Shown in pieces: positions 31,001-40,262 of a stretch of 64,000 nt of DNA. The number at the start of each line of letters is the position of its first letter. The stretch's first letter is position 1. A program made the position numbers and the translations under genes. The stretch comes from Tritrichomonas musculus. Its lineage: Eukaryota > Parabasalia > Tritrichomonadida > Tritrichomonadidae. The stretch is from NCBI GenBank assembly GCA_039105265.1, contig JAPFFF010000004.1, positions 1,054,001 through 1,118,000 of the forward strand. The letters run 5' to 3'. The notes under the pieces were generated by a model. The model was not told the DNA's origin and did no database searches. It saw only the letters and a list, made by a program, of their open reading frames with translations.

Positions 31001-31247
31001 TTTTTTTATTTACTTTATTAGATATTGAATAGGTTTGTTTGATGCAAATCTTCCATTTTAAGATTTTGTTTCTGTTTCTTTTAATATCTAAATAATAAGA
31101 TTTTTGATTGCTTTAAAATGATATTATATTTTAATTATTCTAGTTTATTTAAATAATAATAAATATAAACAATATACCGTTTATAATTACAAAAATCGTT
31201 TATTTTTAAAAGTATTCAATTTGTTATATTTTATTTATTTCATTTTT
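28004..31247. other. left interior of the MULE: degenerate repeats and a decayed region
   Basis: 28440-28900 repeats a loose motif of the form GATATTATTGAAATG, often with spacing of 20-40 bp, possibly subterminal binding sites. 29860-30700 is clearly less AT-biased and reads on the minus strand as protein-like pieces (for example KATLDQLLMLMRITYSN), suggesting a captured and decayed gene that I cannot name. The rest is AT-rich. TCATTTTT at 31240-31247 lies directly before the transposase ATG. Confidence 0.45.
31240..31246 (+). promoter_or_regulatory. initiator-like element of the transposase gene
   Basis: TCATTTT ends one base before the ATG at 31248. Trichomonad genes use an initiator (TCA followed by pyrimidine/W) a few bases upstream of the start. 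Its position supports ATG 31248 over the longer frame that begins with TTG at 31221. Confidence 0.4.
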
Positions 31248-33836
31248 ATGTTTGAGAATTTCATCGAAGATGCTCCAGATCTACAAATAGACACACCTGA
31301 TTTATTCAAGCATACTATTGAAAAAATAGTAGACGAAGATCTTAATCATTACTTTAATTTTAATGATTATATTAAAAACTTATACTCAGAACTTAACTGT
31401 GGAGTTCCATATTTTGCTCGCCATACATCACTCAATTTTTCAAAAAAATGTACTTGGCGTTTTGAATGCTGCTATGGAGGAAGAACACGAAAAACGATTA
31501 AAAATACAAGAAAAAGTTGGAAATGTAAAAGTTATATTGAATTTACTGTTGAAAAAAAAGGAAATAACATGTATATAACCTTAAAAAAAGCAGATTGGAC
31601 TCATTCACATCCAGTAGAAGGATTATTTAATATATCAAATTCAATAATTCCTGAATCCAAAATAATGGAAATAAGCGATGCGATTCAAAAAGGTGCTTTA
31701 CCTACCGAAATACGTAAAAAACCAGATTATGCCTTAATTCCTCCGAAAAAGTTTTACCAAATAAAACAAAAGTGCAAAAAAAATAAAGAATTAAATGAAA
31801 TAGAATTATTTATTCAAAACTGTGAAAATATCAAAGATATTTTCCACATTGTAAACCATTGGAAAACTGAACAATTAACAAATGTAACAAAATACAATGG
31901 ATCCACATTTATTTCAAAACGTTTTTATGATTTGAATATAGCCACCGATATTGTTTTCATGGATGACACATGCTGCGTTAATTATTTTGATTTTCCACTT
32001 ATTTGTATTACTTTTGAAGATTTTAATGGAGTCCGTCAATTGTTGGCTTTTGGTTTTTTACCAAGCAAAGAAGAAAAAGATTTTAATAGTTTTCTTTATG
32101 ATATCAAAAACTATATTAGCAAACCTATTCGAGTTTTTATAGTTGACCGTTTAAAATCTCAAGCCAAATCAATTAAAAATATTTTTATTAACGCTGAAAT
32201 AGTTTATTGTCGAGTTCATCTTGAAAGAAATATCAGAACAACGTTCGGTCATTATTCTAAAATAGGTAGTTTAATACACCAATTATTTAATGGAAAGATC
32301 ACGAATGAAATATATTTAAATAACTTAGATGAACTGATTGATCAGATAAAAAAGCACAAAAATGCTTTAATTAGATTACGTGAAGAATTCAATTCTTATT
32401 GCCCTTCATATTTGTCTCAATTACGTTTAAGAAATAATTACACGACAAATCCACAAGAAGGATTTTTTGGTAACTTCAAACAGCGTTTTGGGAATCAAAG
32501 AATATCTTTGAGCGAACTTTTAAACGGCGTTGTTGGCTTTTATCAAGCAGCAATAGTGAATAGTATGAAAATAACTCCTAAAAAATTCAAAAAAAATATA
32601 TGTTCTGCACCAAATTTAGGTGTATTGGCATTCGATAAATTATGTGATCAATTGAAAGAATCATCTCACATAATGAATTTACTTAAAAGCGAAAATAATG
32701 AAGATATAATAAAAGGACGAGAGATATTAAATAAAGAATGCAAATGCATAATAAAACATGAATTTGGTCTTCCATGTTATCATGATATAATTAATAATGC
32801 AACAAATACATTAAATCCAATTATTCCAATTGAATCGATTCCAAATATTTATTTTTATTCAGGTCCAAGCATCGAAGAAGAAACAAAGATTGTTAATATT
32901 CAAGATGACAATGGTGAAAAAATTGATTTTTCATTTACTAATTTAATGTCGATGTTTGCAAAGGTTGCGGTTAAAGCACCTAAAAATAAGAAAATTCAAG
33001 AAAATATAGTTTCAATGTTCCAAGAAATTGATAAATCAGAAATAGATGACAATCCAGAACCTTTAACTTTAAAGGAAAAAGGAAGAAAACCAAGCAGGCC
33101 TGCAATCAGGAATTCAGGTGCCAAAAAAAGAAAGAGAACCAATCAATGCGGATATTGCCATGGATATGGTCATAATAAAGCTACTTGTAAACTTTATAAG
33201 CTCAGTTTACAAAGCAATGAAAAAGATGAAAAGAATGATCAATTCAATAATCAAATTGATGAAGAAAACAATCATTTCAATAATGGAAATAATGATTTAG
33301 ATGAGAATGATATACAGTATTATTCTAGTGATAGTAACGAAAATCAATTAAATGATTTTTCAAATAATTGCAATTCAGATAATATGAACTATTTTGCAAA
33401 TGATTCAAGTGATGATTTAATTAACGATTTTAATGATCTAAAATCTAATTCAAATAATTTGAAAGATTATTCAGAAAATGAAGAAACCGATTTATCTAAT
33501 GATGATTCAATTCAAAACATTGAATCATATTTGGAACATTTATCAAACAATCAAATAAAAATATTAGAAAAGTGTCCAAGCTTCAAGAAATTCATCATTC
33601 AAATTACTCAACCAAAAAATCAATATGACAGACCCACGGTTAATGGAATATATTATTCTCAGTACCCAACAATTTTAAGATATGCATCATCTCATTTGAT
33701 TGAAGGAGAAGCAGCTGAAATTAATGCAATAAAACTAATTTATTTGATGAACTTTAATGCTGAAATCCCAAACAATCTCATACCAGAAATCTTAGAAATG
33801 GTGAAATATTTTGTTGATGATGATATAGGTATTTGA
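31248..33836 (+). CDS. MULE transposase with FAR1-type and zinc-finger domains
   Basis: 862 residues from ATG 31248. N-terminal FAR1/WRKY-GCM1-like zinc DNA-binding domain about 40-123 (CTWRFECCYGG, WKCKSYIEF, ending DWTHSHP). MULE catalytic core about 220-410: first Asp in IVFMDDTCC (239/240), second in VFIVDRLKSQ (Asp300), the C/H block CRVHLERN (321-328), and the catalytic Glu404 in TNPQEGFFGNF. A SWIM zinc finger follows (Cys498, Cys500, Cys510, His512), then a CCHC zinc knuckle (Cys634, Cys637, His642, Cys647), then a long Asn/Asp-rich tail. All expected residues are present and the frame is open, so the enzyme looks functional and would cut and paste this element and its shorter relatives. 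The domain order is that of FAR1/FHY3-like Mutator transposases. Confidence 0.93.
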   Translation: MFENFIEDAPDLQIDTPDLFKHTIEKIVDEDLNHYFNFNDYIKNLYSELNCGVPYFARHTSLNFSKKCTWRFECCYGGRTRKTIKNTRKSWKCKSYIEFTVEKKGNNMYITLKKADWTHSHPVEGLFNISNSIIPESKIMEISDAIQKGALPTEIRKKPDYALIPPKKFYQIKQKCKKNKELNEIELFIQNCENIKDIFHIVNHWKTEQLTNVTKYNGSTFISKRFYDLNIATDIVFMDDTCCVNYFDFPLICITFEDFNGVRQLLAFGFLPSKEEKDFNSFLYDIKNYISKPIRVFIVDRLKSQAKSIKNIFINAEIVYCRVHLERNIRTTFGHYSKIGSLIHQLFNGKITNEIYLNNLDELIDQIKKHKNALIRLREEFNSYCPSYLSQLRLRNNYTTNPQEGFFGNFKQRFGNQRISLSELLNGVVGFYQAAIVNSMKITPKKFKKNICSAPNLGVLAFDKLCDQLKESSHIMNLLKSENNEDIIKGREILNKECKCIIKHEFGLPCYHDIINNATNTLNPIIPIESIPNIYFYSGPSIEEETKIVNIQDDNGEKIDFSFTNLMSMFAKVAVKAPKNKKIQENIVSMFQEIDKSEIDDNPEPLTLKEKGRKPSRPAIRNSGAKKRKRTNQCGYCHGYGHNKATCKLYKLSLQSNEKDEKNDQFNNQIDEENNHFNNGNNDLDENDIQYYSSDSNENQLNDFSNNCNSDNMNYFANDSSDDLINDFNDLKSNSNNLKDYSENEETDLSNDDSIQNIESYLEHLSNNQIKILEKCPSFKKFIIQITQPKNQYDRPTVNGIYYSQYPTILRYASSHLIEGEAAEINAIKLIYLMNFNAEIPNNLIPEILEMVKYFVDDDIGI

Positions 33837-35788
33837 AATAATACATTTTGATTTAGAGATGCCTTTTTTTAAGTTAAAAATTAAATTTTATAATTGTTTG
33901 CTTTTTTTTCCTTCTATTTTTTTAAGCCAATAAATAATATTACAATATTTTAAATGATTGGTAATGATTAATATAATTACTCTTATTAAAATAACAAATG
34001 AACTGTACATTTATATTATTAAATTAAAAGATATGAATTTGATGATCGAAAATAAAGTTTGAGCAAATTGAGAAATTTTAATATTTATGAACTTACTATA
34101 TGATAATTATAATTGCTTTTATGATTTTAGTTATCAAAATAAGATCACCATTATGCATATTTTTCTTATAAAAAATCAATAGTTTTTCATTCAATGCATT
34201 TGTCAACAAATGACTATACAAATTCCTTGAAAATGATATAATAATGTTTAATACATGAGAATAGAACTAAATAAATAGATTATTCCAAAAGAAAAATATA
34301 AATTAATAAAAGATTTCTTTTATTAAATTTCAAAATGAATTTTCATATTAAAGCTATTGACAAGTATTATACTATAACAAATATAATGCAATAGCAATGA
34401 TTTGAAATTAGTATATGAACATAAAGTAAATGATGACCTGCAACTTCATATACTAATAAAACTTTTTCTGGCACTTAGATGCCATAATAGAATAATTCAT
34501 CTGCAATATCTTAACAAGTATGCCAATTTGAAAAGTTTTCACCATATCATTATGATTCATATTAATAAAGTGAAGTTCAATTTTAAGATAGACTTCAAAA
34601 AGGACGAAACCGCATACCTTTTACATCGGCTTTTTATGTATTCAAAAGAATTGAACAAATAATAACAGAAATTAAATGCAATAGGAATTAGGCCAAATAT
34701 AAATACAAAAAAGAAAAAAGCAATAAAAAGCAATATAAACAACCAAATATCTTTTAAAAAATTGAATTAGAATTCAAAACAAACATACTCATTTATTACA
34801 AAAGGATTTTATCAACGAAACATTTATAGCTTGCAAGTACTAGTCAAATTCGACATATCGCCTGGTTGTTCGCTAATTTGAGATTTTAAAACATCATCGA
34901 TATTCTTCAACGAATAGATTGATTATGAACTATCAAAAACGAAGCCTATCAGAAACCTTACAATTCAAAATTATAAATATATCGAAATGAAACTGACTTT
35001 TCAAAAGGATAGAAATGAAAAAATCGAGTCTTCATTCATTTTTCCATATTAATTTACATATCTTCCGTTAGATTTAGGATCTGATACAATTGCTAATACA
35101 AAACCTTTTACTTTTTTTAAACAGCACCGATTTTTATCAATATTTTTACTTTTATGCAAGATATATTAAAAATTCCCTAAAAATTGTTTTACCTCATTTT
35201 TATTTGAGTTTTCTGAAATTTTTTATTCAAAAACAAAATTTCAATTCAGTTTTAGTCTTGAGCAACTTAAAAAAAGTCAAGGATGTTGAAGATAATTATT
35301 TTACTAATATTAGAAGTCCTGGTTTATATCAATTAGAAAAAAAAATATTGTTTTTTGTTTAAAATAAATAATTTTTTTAATTAATCTTTCTATCATTTTA
35401 TCTTTCTTTTCTTTTTTTTGAAAGTTTTAAAAAAAATTTGAATGTTGTAAAAGGTATGCGGTTTCGTCCTTTTTAAAAAACGGTTATTGTAAAAGGTATG
35501 CGGTTTCGTCCTTTTTTAAGTCTATCAATTTTAACAGCATTTTTGCTTATAAAAAATGATAGGCTTTTAATATTTTTAAAGACATCCATATTTTTATGTA
35601 TACATTATCCTTGGTTGTTAATTTTCAAAATATATAATTAATCGCTCAAGAAACTTTCCAGCTGAATGAATATATATATTGCTTTATTTGTCATAATGAA
35701 ACAAAAAATTGCAAATTTCAAAAACAAACCGTAATGTTGATGATTAAATTTGTAATTAGTTTTTGTTTATAATCGATAATTTAAGATA
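33837..35788. other. right interior of the MULE
   Basis: No named gene. 34041-34210 is a diverged direct copy of the inner left TIR and its flank (about 27920-28085; shared blocks ATTGAGAAATTTT, AAGATCAC and TCATTCAAT). A block with core GGTATGCGGTTTCGTCC occurs at about 35455-35474 and 35496-35515, and inverted at about 34600-34620. Two small frames (34402-34662 and 35090-35362, 86 and 90 residues) have no recognisable content and are not called as genes. Confidence 0.5.
34583..35535. repeat. inverted block repeat inside the MULE
   Basis: The sequence around 34583-34622 (AAAGGACGAAACCGCATACC core with a GATAGACTT flank) returns reverse-complemented at about 35488-35530, and its core once more at 35449-35480 in the same orientation. 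The GC-rich 17-bp core stands out in this AT-rich element. It could be a binding site, or the ends of a small element nested in the MULE (about 0.95 kb). Confidence 0.5.
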
Positions 35789-36315
35789 TTAAAATATAAA
35801 AATCAATTTATTTCATATATAACAAACTTATAAACATCAAAATTTCTCAATCTAATCAATTTTTATTATCGAAATTTTATAAGATATATTCATAAAGTAG
35901 AAATTAAATGCCAAATCTAGTTGCATAAAATATATAATGGTATCGCTTATATTAATATGATTGCTTTTTGATTTTGAAGAAATATATAGTTTTTAATATA
36001 AATAATATTAATGAAATGCTGGAACATACGTAGGTATATAGCTTAAAACAATAAAGTGATAGCCTGAAAATACTTTTGTCTGATTGCTTATTAGCGAATG
36101 TTTATAATAAAGATCAATATCGACTAATACTAAAATAATACGTTTATAATTTTTTTATATAGAAAAAAGATGAAAAAAAGCATGAGTAGCTACTCATGGT
36201 TTTTTTTGCAAAAGTGCAAAAAAGTTTCGAACTTTTTTTTCTGATGTACGATACAAGGTCAATATTGACCTTAACCTCCGGGGTCAATAAGTATCGGGGG
36301 CGATAAGTATTCCCC
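35789..36315 (-). repeat. right terminal inverted repeat of the MULE
   Basis: Reverse complement of 27477-28003; the mapping position + partner = 63792 holds from the tip to at least 35804. Both 18-bp palindromes are conserved (36181-36198 and 36255-36272). Confidence 0.93.
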
Positions 36316-36332
36316 AAAAAAAAAAAAAAAAA

Positions 36333-36455
36333 AATGATAATAGCAATGTTCTTAAATATGCACTGATTGCTGTTTGCTCTACCGCTGGTGTGCTAGTTAT
36401 TGCATTAATTGTCTTCATTATTTTGAAAAAAAGAAAGAGCGAAATAATACAATGA
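36333..36455 (+). pseudogene. C-terminal tail of a disrupted surface membrane protein
   Basis: Directly right of the MULE the frame reads NDNSNVLKYALIAVCSTAGV, then a hydrophobic helix, and ends ILKKRKSEIIQ before the TGA at 36453-36455. One transmembrane helix plus a short basic tail is the standard ending of trichomonad type I surface proteins. No start or ectodomain adjoins it, so it is a remnant. The MULE may have cut the gene, but the sequence on the other side (up to 27455) cannot be shown to be its front part. Confidence 0.55.
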
Positions 36456-37342
36456 ATAGTTCATTAATATAAACAATATGTTTATATTGGCTTTAAGTAA
36501 AGGTAAATACAAGCAAATTCTTTATTTGAAAGTTTTATCAAAAATATTTTTTTCTTACTTTTTATTATGATTTTGTTTTTTAAGCTTACTTTTAATCTCT
36601 AATTTGTTTGGAGTTTTGGTAGGAGAAGTATATTGATAATTAATCCTTCTATTTAAAACACCTTCTGGAATTTCTGGGCTTAAATAGTACTTATGCTTAT
36701 GATGATGAGCTTAAATAGTACTTTCAGGCTGCTTTGCTAATTTGTCAACGAAAAAAGTATTCTTCTGATATCATTCTACTATACGAATTTTTTAGATAAG
36801 TCATCAAATTCGAGGGACCTATGAAGAAATTATACATAAAATTAGAATTTACATTGCAACAAAGCTAAACTTAGTAGAATAAGGTAGACCCTTTGGACCC
36901 TCGGATACAAAACCCTACCTAATTCCTAGGAAGTAAAAATATTTGGAGTTTCTGTCTTTGCTATTTTAGGTTGTAAAAATATTAAAATCATATGAAAAAT
37001 GTAATGTGATATGAAAACTAATAATAAATTATGGCAATATCTTTTTATTTTTAAAATTTACAGTTCAAATAACTATAGAAAATCCAAGTATGATGATAAT
37101 TATCTGATCCCCTTTGATTTTATCAAATAAAAAATAATTGCAAATTTCATTAAATAATTTACTTATAATTGTATATCAATTTTATATTTAGTACCATTAA
37201 ATCATTAAGGGCCAATAAATATATTTTTTCACAGTAAATTATTAACCATTGAAATGATTGATCAATAATTTTGAAATACAATTGATGTATCACAAAAAGT
37301 TAACTAGAACTCTCCAGGTTTTTTTGACATTTCAAAGGTACA
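36456..37342. other. spacer with a small minus-strand coding remnant
   Basis: On the minus strand from about 36690 to the TAA at 36555-36557 the frame reads KYYLSPEIPEGVLNRR and then INYQYTSPTKTPNKLE, ending QNHNKK. This is well-composed protein sequence, apparently the tail of a lost gene; family unknown. A CTTAAATAGTACTT motif is repeated at 36679-36722. The remainder is AT-rich. Confidence 0.4.
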
Positions 37343-38332
37343 CTATGAGTTAATTATTTTTATTTTATGTGGAATCATAACATTGGCTTTATCACAAGAT
37401 CTTAAAAATGAAATATTTAAAAATTTTAACTTTGATTCTTCTGATATTTCTAAAATTTGAAGATTTTCACAATAGTGAAAAGCACAATCACTTATCGTTG
37501 AAACACTTGAAGGTATATAAATCTGTTTGATATTGGTATTTGAGAATGCCGTATTTTCAATTGTTTGCAAATTTGAATTTGTTTCAAATTCAACTTTTGA
37601 AAGATGTGTGCATGAAAAGAATGCACAAGTAGAAATGATTTTAACGCTAGATGGAATCAATGCTTCTTTGATATCTCGCCTAGCAAGCAAAAGAATGTCA
37701 AAGTCTTCATTTTGTTGGTCACTTTTTGAAAGCAAATATTTGTTGTCTTTATATAAAAATCGTTTATTTGATTTTGGAATTATAATATTCGTCAAATTAT
37801 CTGTAAAACAACACCATCCTATCTTCAATTCAATTAAGCTCGCTGGAATAGAAATAGTCTCAACTCCAGATAAATAAAATGAATATTCATAAATAGTACT
37901 AACTGCTGAATTTTCGGGAAAACTAATTCTTTTGAATTCATTCAAATAATGGCCATTGGCACTGCCAATGATGCTCGTTATCAGATAATCTTCAGATCCA
38001 TATTTTATCGCACGAGGAACAACTAAATTTTCAAGAGATTCATATATTTTGAATAGTGATGCTGTTTTTCTTTCTTTGTTTATTTTAAATGAAAATTGTT
38101 TGTTTTCTATTTCAACGTTGATCTCTTCGCTTAAGTAAATTTCAAGCAATTCAAGATCACCTCGACTTACTGCTCGTTTCATAAAAAATTTTATGTTTTT
38201 GAATTCTTCATTAGAACGGATTTCATTGTTGTTTTTAAAAAGATCAAGAATTTCGCTCTTTTTTTCTTTAGCTGCTTGTGTGAGCATTTCTGATTCAAAT
38301 TTGCCAATTGGGATTTGAAATTGTTTATACAT
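37343..38332 (-). CDS. BspA-like leucine-rich repeat protein (cytosolic subtype)
   Basis: 329 residues. An N-terminal helical segment (about 1-85, EMLTQAAKEKKSEILDLF, AVSRGDLELLEIYL) resembles a half ankyrin-like cap. From about 100 there are LRR_5/BspA-type repeats of about 23 residues: ISFPENSAVSTIYEYSFYL, VETISIPASLIELKIGWCCF, ALIPSSVKIISTCAFFSC, VEFETNSNLQTIENTAFS, IYIPSSVSTISDCAFHYC and LEISEESKLKFLNISFL. There is no signal peptide or transmembrane helix, unlike the surface-exposed members, so this is an intracellular subtype. BspA-like proteins form one of the largest trichomonad families and resemble bacterial adhesins, probably acquired by lateral transfer and then expanded. The role here is unknown. 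Confidence 0.87.
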   Translation of the reverse strand: MYKQFQIPIGKFESEMLTQAAKEKKSEILDLFKNNNEIRSNEEFKNIKFFMKRAVSRGDLELLEIYLSEEINVEIENKQFSFKINKERKTASLFKIYESLENLVVPRAIKYGSEDYLITSIIGSANGHYLNEFKRISFPENSAVSTIYEYSFYLSGVETISIPASLIELKIGWCCFTDNLTNIIIPKSNKRFLYKDNKYLLSKSDQQNEDFDILLLARRDIKEALIPSSVKIISTCAFFSCTHLSKVEFETNSNLQTIENTAFSNTNIKQIYIPSSVSTISDCAFHYCENLQILEISEESKLKFLNISFLRSCDKANVMIPHKIKIINS

Positions 38333-38542
38333 TTAATTAATAAACAAATCAATCAAAAATTAAAATGTGCCCAAATTCTCTTAAATTTTACTTGATTAAT
38401 TATTTTATTTTCAAAAAGTGAATTTTCCAATTTTGTAACTTTTTCAACTTTTGCAATAATACAGCATGTTAAAAATATGGAAAAATGAATATCTATACCA
38501 TGAAATGTGATATGAAAATATATAGAGTTTTTATATCTTCAA

Positions 38543-38962
38543 ATGCATTACACTAGACATTACGAAGAATTAGTTCATAAGTGTAAAGATGGAAAGGCAA
38601 ATTTATCGAATATTGAAGAATTGTATGAATTAGCTCTTGAAGAAACAGTTGCTAGGATAAAGATAGAAATGTTTGATTTAAAAGATATTGATTGGAAAGA
38701 TGTAGAATATAATATAGGGGAAGATTATGATATTATTGATGGCTGTAACGTATATCCATATGAAGAATTACGAATTTATTTATTAAGATTATGGTTATTA
38801 AGTTTAGAAGGTCAACAACTGCCAAACAAAGAAAAAAGTTACATTCCTAGTGACTGTCTTGAATTTTTGAAGCAAAAAAATATTATAAAAAAGGCGAATG
38901 ATTTATTTATGAATGTAAGAATTGATATCAATTGTATAAAATTTATTACAAATGAACCATAA
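38543..38962 (+). CDS. hypothetical small acidic protein
   Basis: 139 residues from ATG 38543 to TAA 38960-38962. Mostly helical and acidic (YEELVHKCKDGKANLSNIEE, EEELRIYLLRLWLLSLEG-like middle). No signal peptide, membrane segment or motif that I recognise. Codon use and the open frame argue for a real gene. Upstream is an AT-rich divergent spacer of 210 bp shared with the LRR gene; TTATATCTTCAAATG could hold its start. Confidence 0.55.
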   Translation: MHYTRHYEELVHKCKDGKANLSNIEELYELALEETVARIKIEMFDLKDIDWKDVEYNIGEDYDIIDGCNVYPYEELRIYLLRLWLLSLEGQQLPNKEKSYIPSDCLEFLKQKNIIKKANDLFMNVRIDINCIKFITNEP

Positions 38963-39237
38963 ACACCTCCTGAATCACATTCCACGTATTTGGTAGAATG
39001 CAAAGAAAATTAAGGAAATAAAATATATTTATTAACTTTAAAATTTGTATTTGATATGGTATTTATTTGATCAATATAAATAATTTTTGAATATAAATAT
39101 TGCATCATGTGGAATATATCTATTCGTTATAATATTTATTCTTCATGAATAAACTTTTAACTCAATTATAAATTAATTTTAAAATAACAAGAATTTTCAT
39201 TCAATTTTTTCAATAAATTTAATTAAAAATTATTACT

Positions 39238-39243
39238 TCACTT
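39238..39243 (+). promoter_or_regulatory. initiator-like element of the reductase gene
   Basis: TCACTT, 13 bp before the ATG at 39257, fits the trichomonad initiator pattern (TCA then pyrimidine and T). The upstream 200 bp are otherwise featureless AT. Confidence 0.45.
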
Positions 39244-39256
39244 CTATTTTGCTAAA

Positions 39257-40114
39257 ATGCAATACGTAACACTTCCAAATGGACTTAAAATGCCACAATT
39301 GGGATATGGCGTTTATCAAGTTACCAAAGAAGAATGCGAAAGATGTGTTTTAGATGCTCTTAAAGTTGGATATCGTCATATCGATACCGCTCAAGCATAC
39401 CAAAACGAAGCAGAAGTAGGAAGTGCAATTATCAAATCAGGAATTCCCCGAAAAGACGTTTTCATTACCACAAAGGTTTGGATTACAAATTATGGATATG
39501 AGCAAACAAAGAAATCAGTAGAAGAGTCTCTTCGTAATTTACAAACGGATTATATTGATTTGATGCTTCTTCATCAGCCATTTGGCGATTATTATGGTGC
39601 TTGGAAAGCTTTGGAAGAATTATATGACCAAAAAAAGCTCAAAGCAATCGGAATTTCTAACTTTTATCCTGACAGAATGATTGATTTATGCTCATTTTCA
39701 CGTATCAAGCCAATGGTCAATCAAATTGAGCTTCATCCATTCGATCAACAAATTGAAGCACAAAAATGGATGCAAAAGTACAATGTCGTTACAGAAGCAT
39801 GGGCTCCATTTGCTGAAGGAAAAGGTGGACTTTTCACTAACCCAACAATCGCAGAAATTGGTAAGAAATATCAGAAATCAGTTGCACAAGTTGTTCTTCG
39901 TTGGGAAATTCAACGCGGTATTGTTGTTATTCCAAAATCTGTCCATGCTGACAGGATGAAGCAAAACTTCGAAGTATTTGACTTCAAGTTAACAGACGAA
40001 GATATGAATGTAATTGCTGGACTTGACCAGCAAAAGTCGTCATTCTTCTCACACCAAGATCCAAACACAGTTGAATGGTTCATGGAAATAATTGGAAAAA
40101 AGAAGAAAGAATAA
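39257..40114 (+). CDS. aldo/keto reductase (bacterial 2,5-DKG reductase-like)
   Basis: 285 residues, the normal length for a single-domain AKR barrel. NAD(P)H-dependent reduction of aldehydes or ketones in the cytosol. Catalytic tetrad: Asp43 and Tyr48 in HIDTAQAYQNE, Lys73 in ITTKVW, His106 in LMLLHQPFG. Coenzyme-binding motifs GISNFYPDRM and VVIPKSVHADRMKQN near the end. The GYGVYQ start and the NPTIAEIGKKYQKSVAQVVLRW block are those of bacterial-type AKR5-like reductases. Trichomonads are known to have gained such enzymes from bacteria; the higher G+C than neighbouring spacers is only what coding sequence shows here. Substrate not predictable. It converges on the Asn/Gln-rich gene at 40263. 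Confidence 0.95.
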   Translation: MQYVTLPNGLKMPQLGYGVYQVTKEECERCVLDALKVGYRHIDTAQAYQNEAEVGSAIIKSGIPRKDVFITTKVWITNYGYEQTKKSVEESLRNLQTDYIDLMLLHQPFGDYYGAWKALEELYDQKKLKAIGISNFYPDRMIDLCSFSRIKPMVNQIELHPFDQQIEAQKWMQKYNVVTEAWAPFAEGKGGLFTNPTIAEIGKKYQKSVAQVVLRWEIQRGIVVIPKSVHADRMKQNFEVFDFKLTDEDMNVIAGLDQQKSSFFSHQDPNTVEWFMEIIGKKKKE

Positions 40115-40262
40115 ATTATAAGATTATATTATCATCATTTAACTTTTTTTAAAAAAAAAGATCTTTAATTCACAAAATAAAAAGAGAGGAGATAGAAATA
40201 GAGCGATTATTTGAAAAAATTATTTACAAAACAAAAACAAATAAAAAAAAAATTGTTGGTTT

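Larger units (their letters stand above)
27477..36315 (+). mobile_element. 8.8-kb Mutator-like element (MULE) with about 525-bp inverted ends
   Basis: The element begins GGGGAATACTTATCG at 27477 and ends with its reverse complement at 36315. Left (27477 to about 28003) and right (about 35789 to 36315) ends match base for base wherever I compared them, without an indel over about 510 bp, so insertion is recent. It encodes one full-length MULE transposase (31248-33836). Both flanks are A-runs (21 and 19 A), so an 8-11 bp target duplication made only of A would be invisible. About 3.2 kb left and 2.0 kb right of the transposase have no clear gene, unusual cargo for an element that needs only its transposase. 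The element sits next to a surface-protein tail at 36333-36455 that it may have disrupted. Confidence 0.92.

Noticed and set aside
34402-35362. Two small frames in the MULE (86 and 90 codons) as accessory genes
   Set aside because: Low-complexity composition, no motif, no initiator-like element, and lengths expected in relaxed AT-rich sequence.
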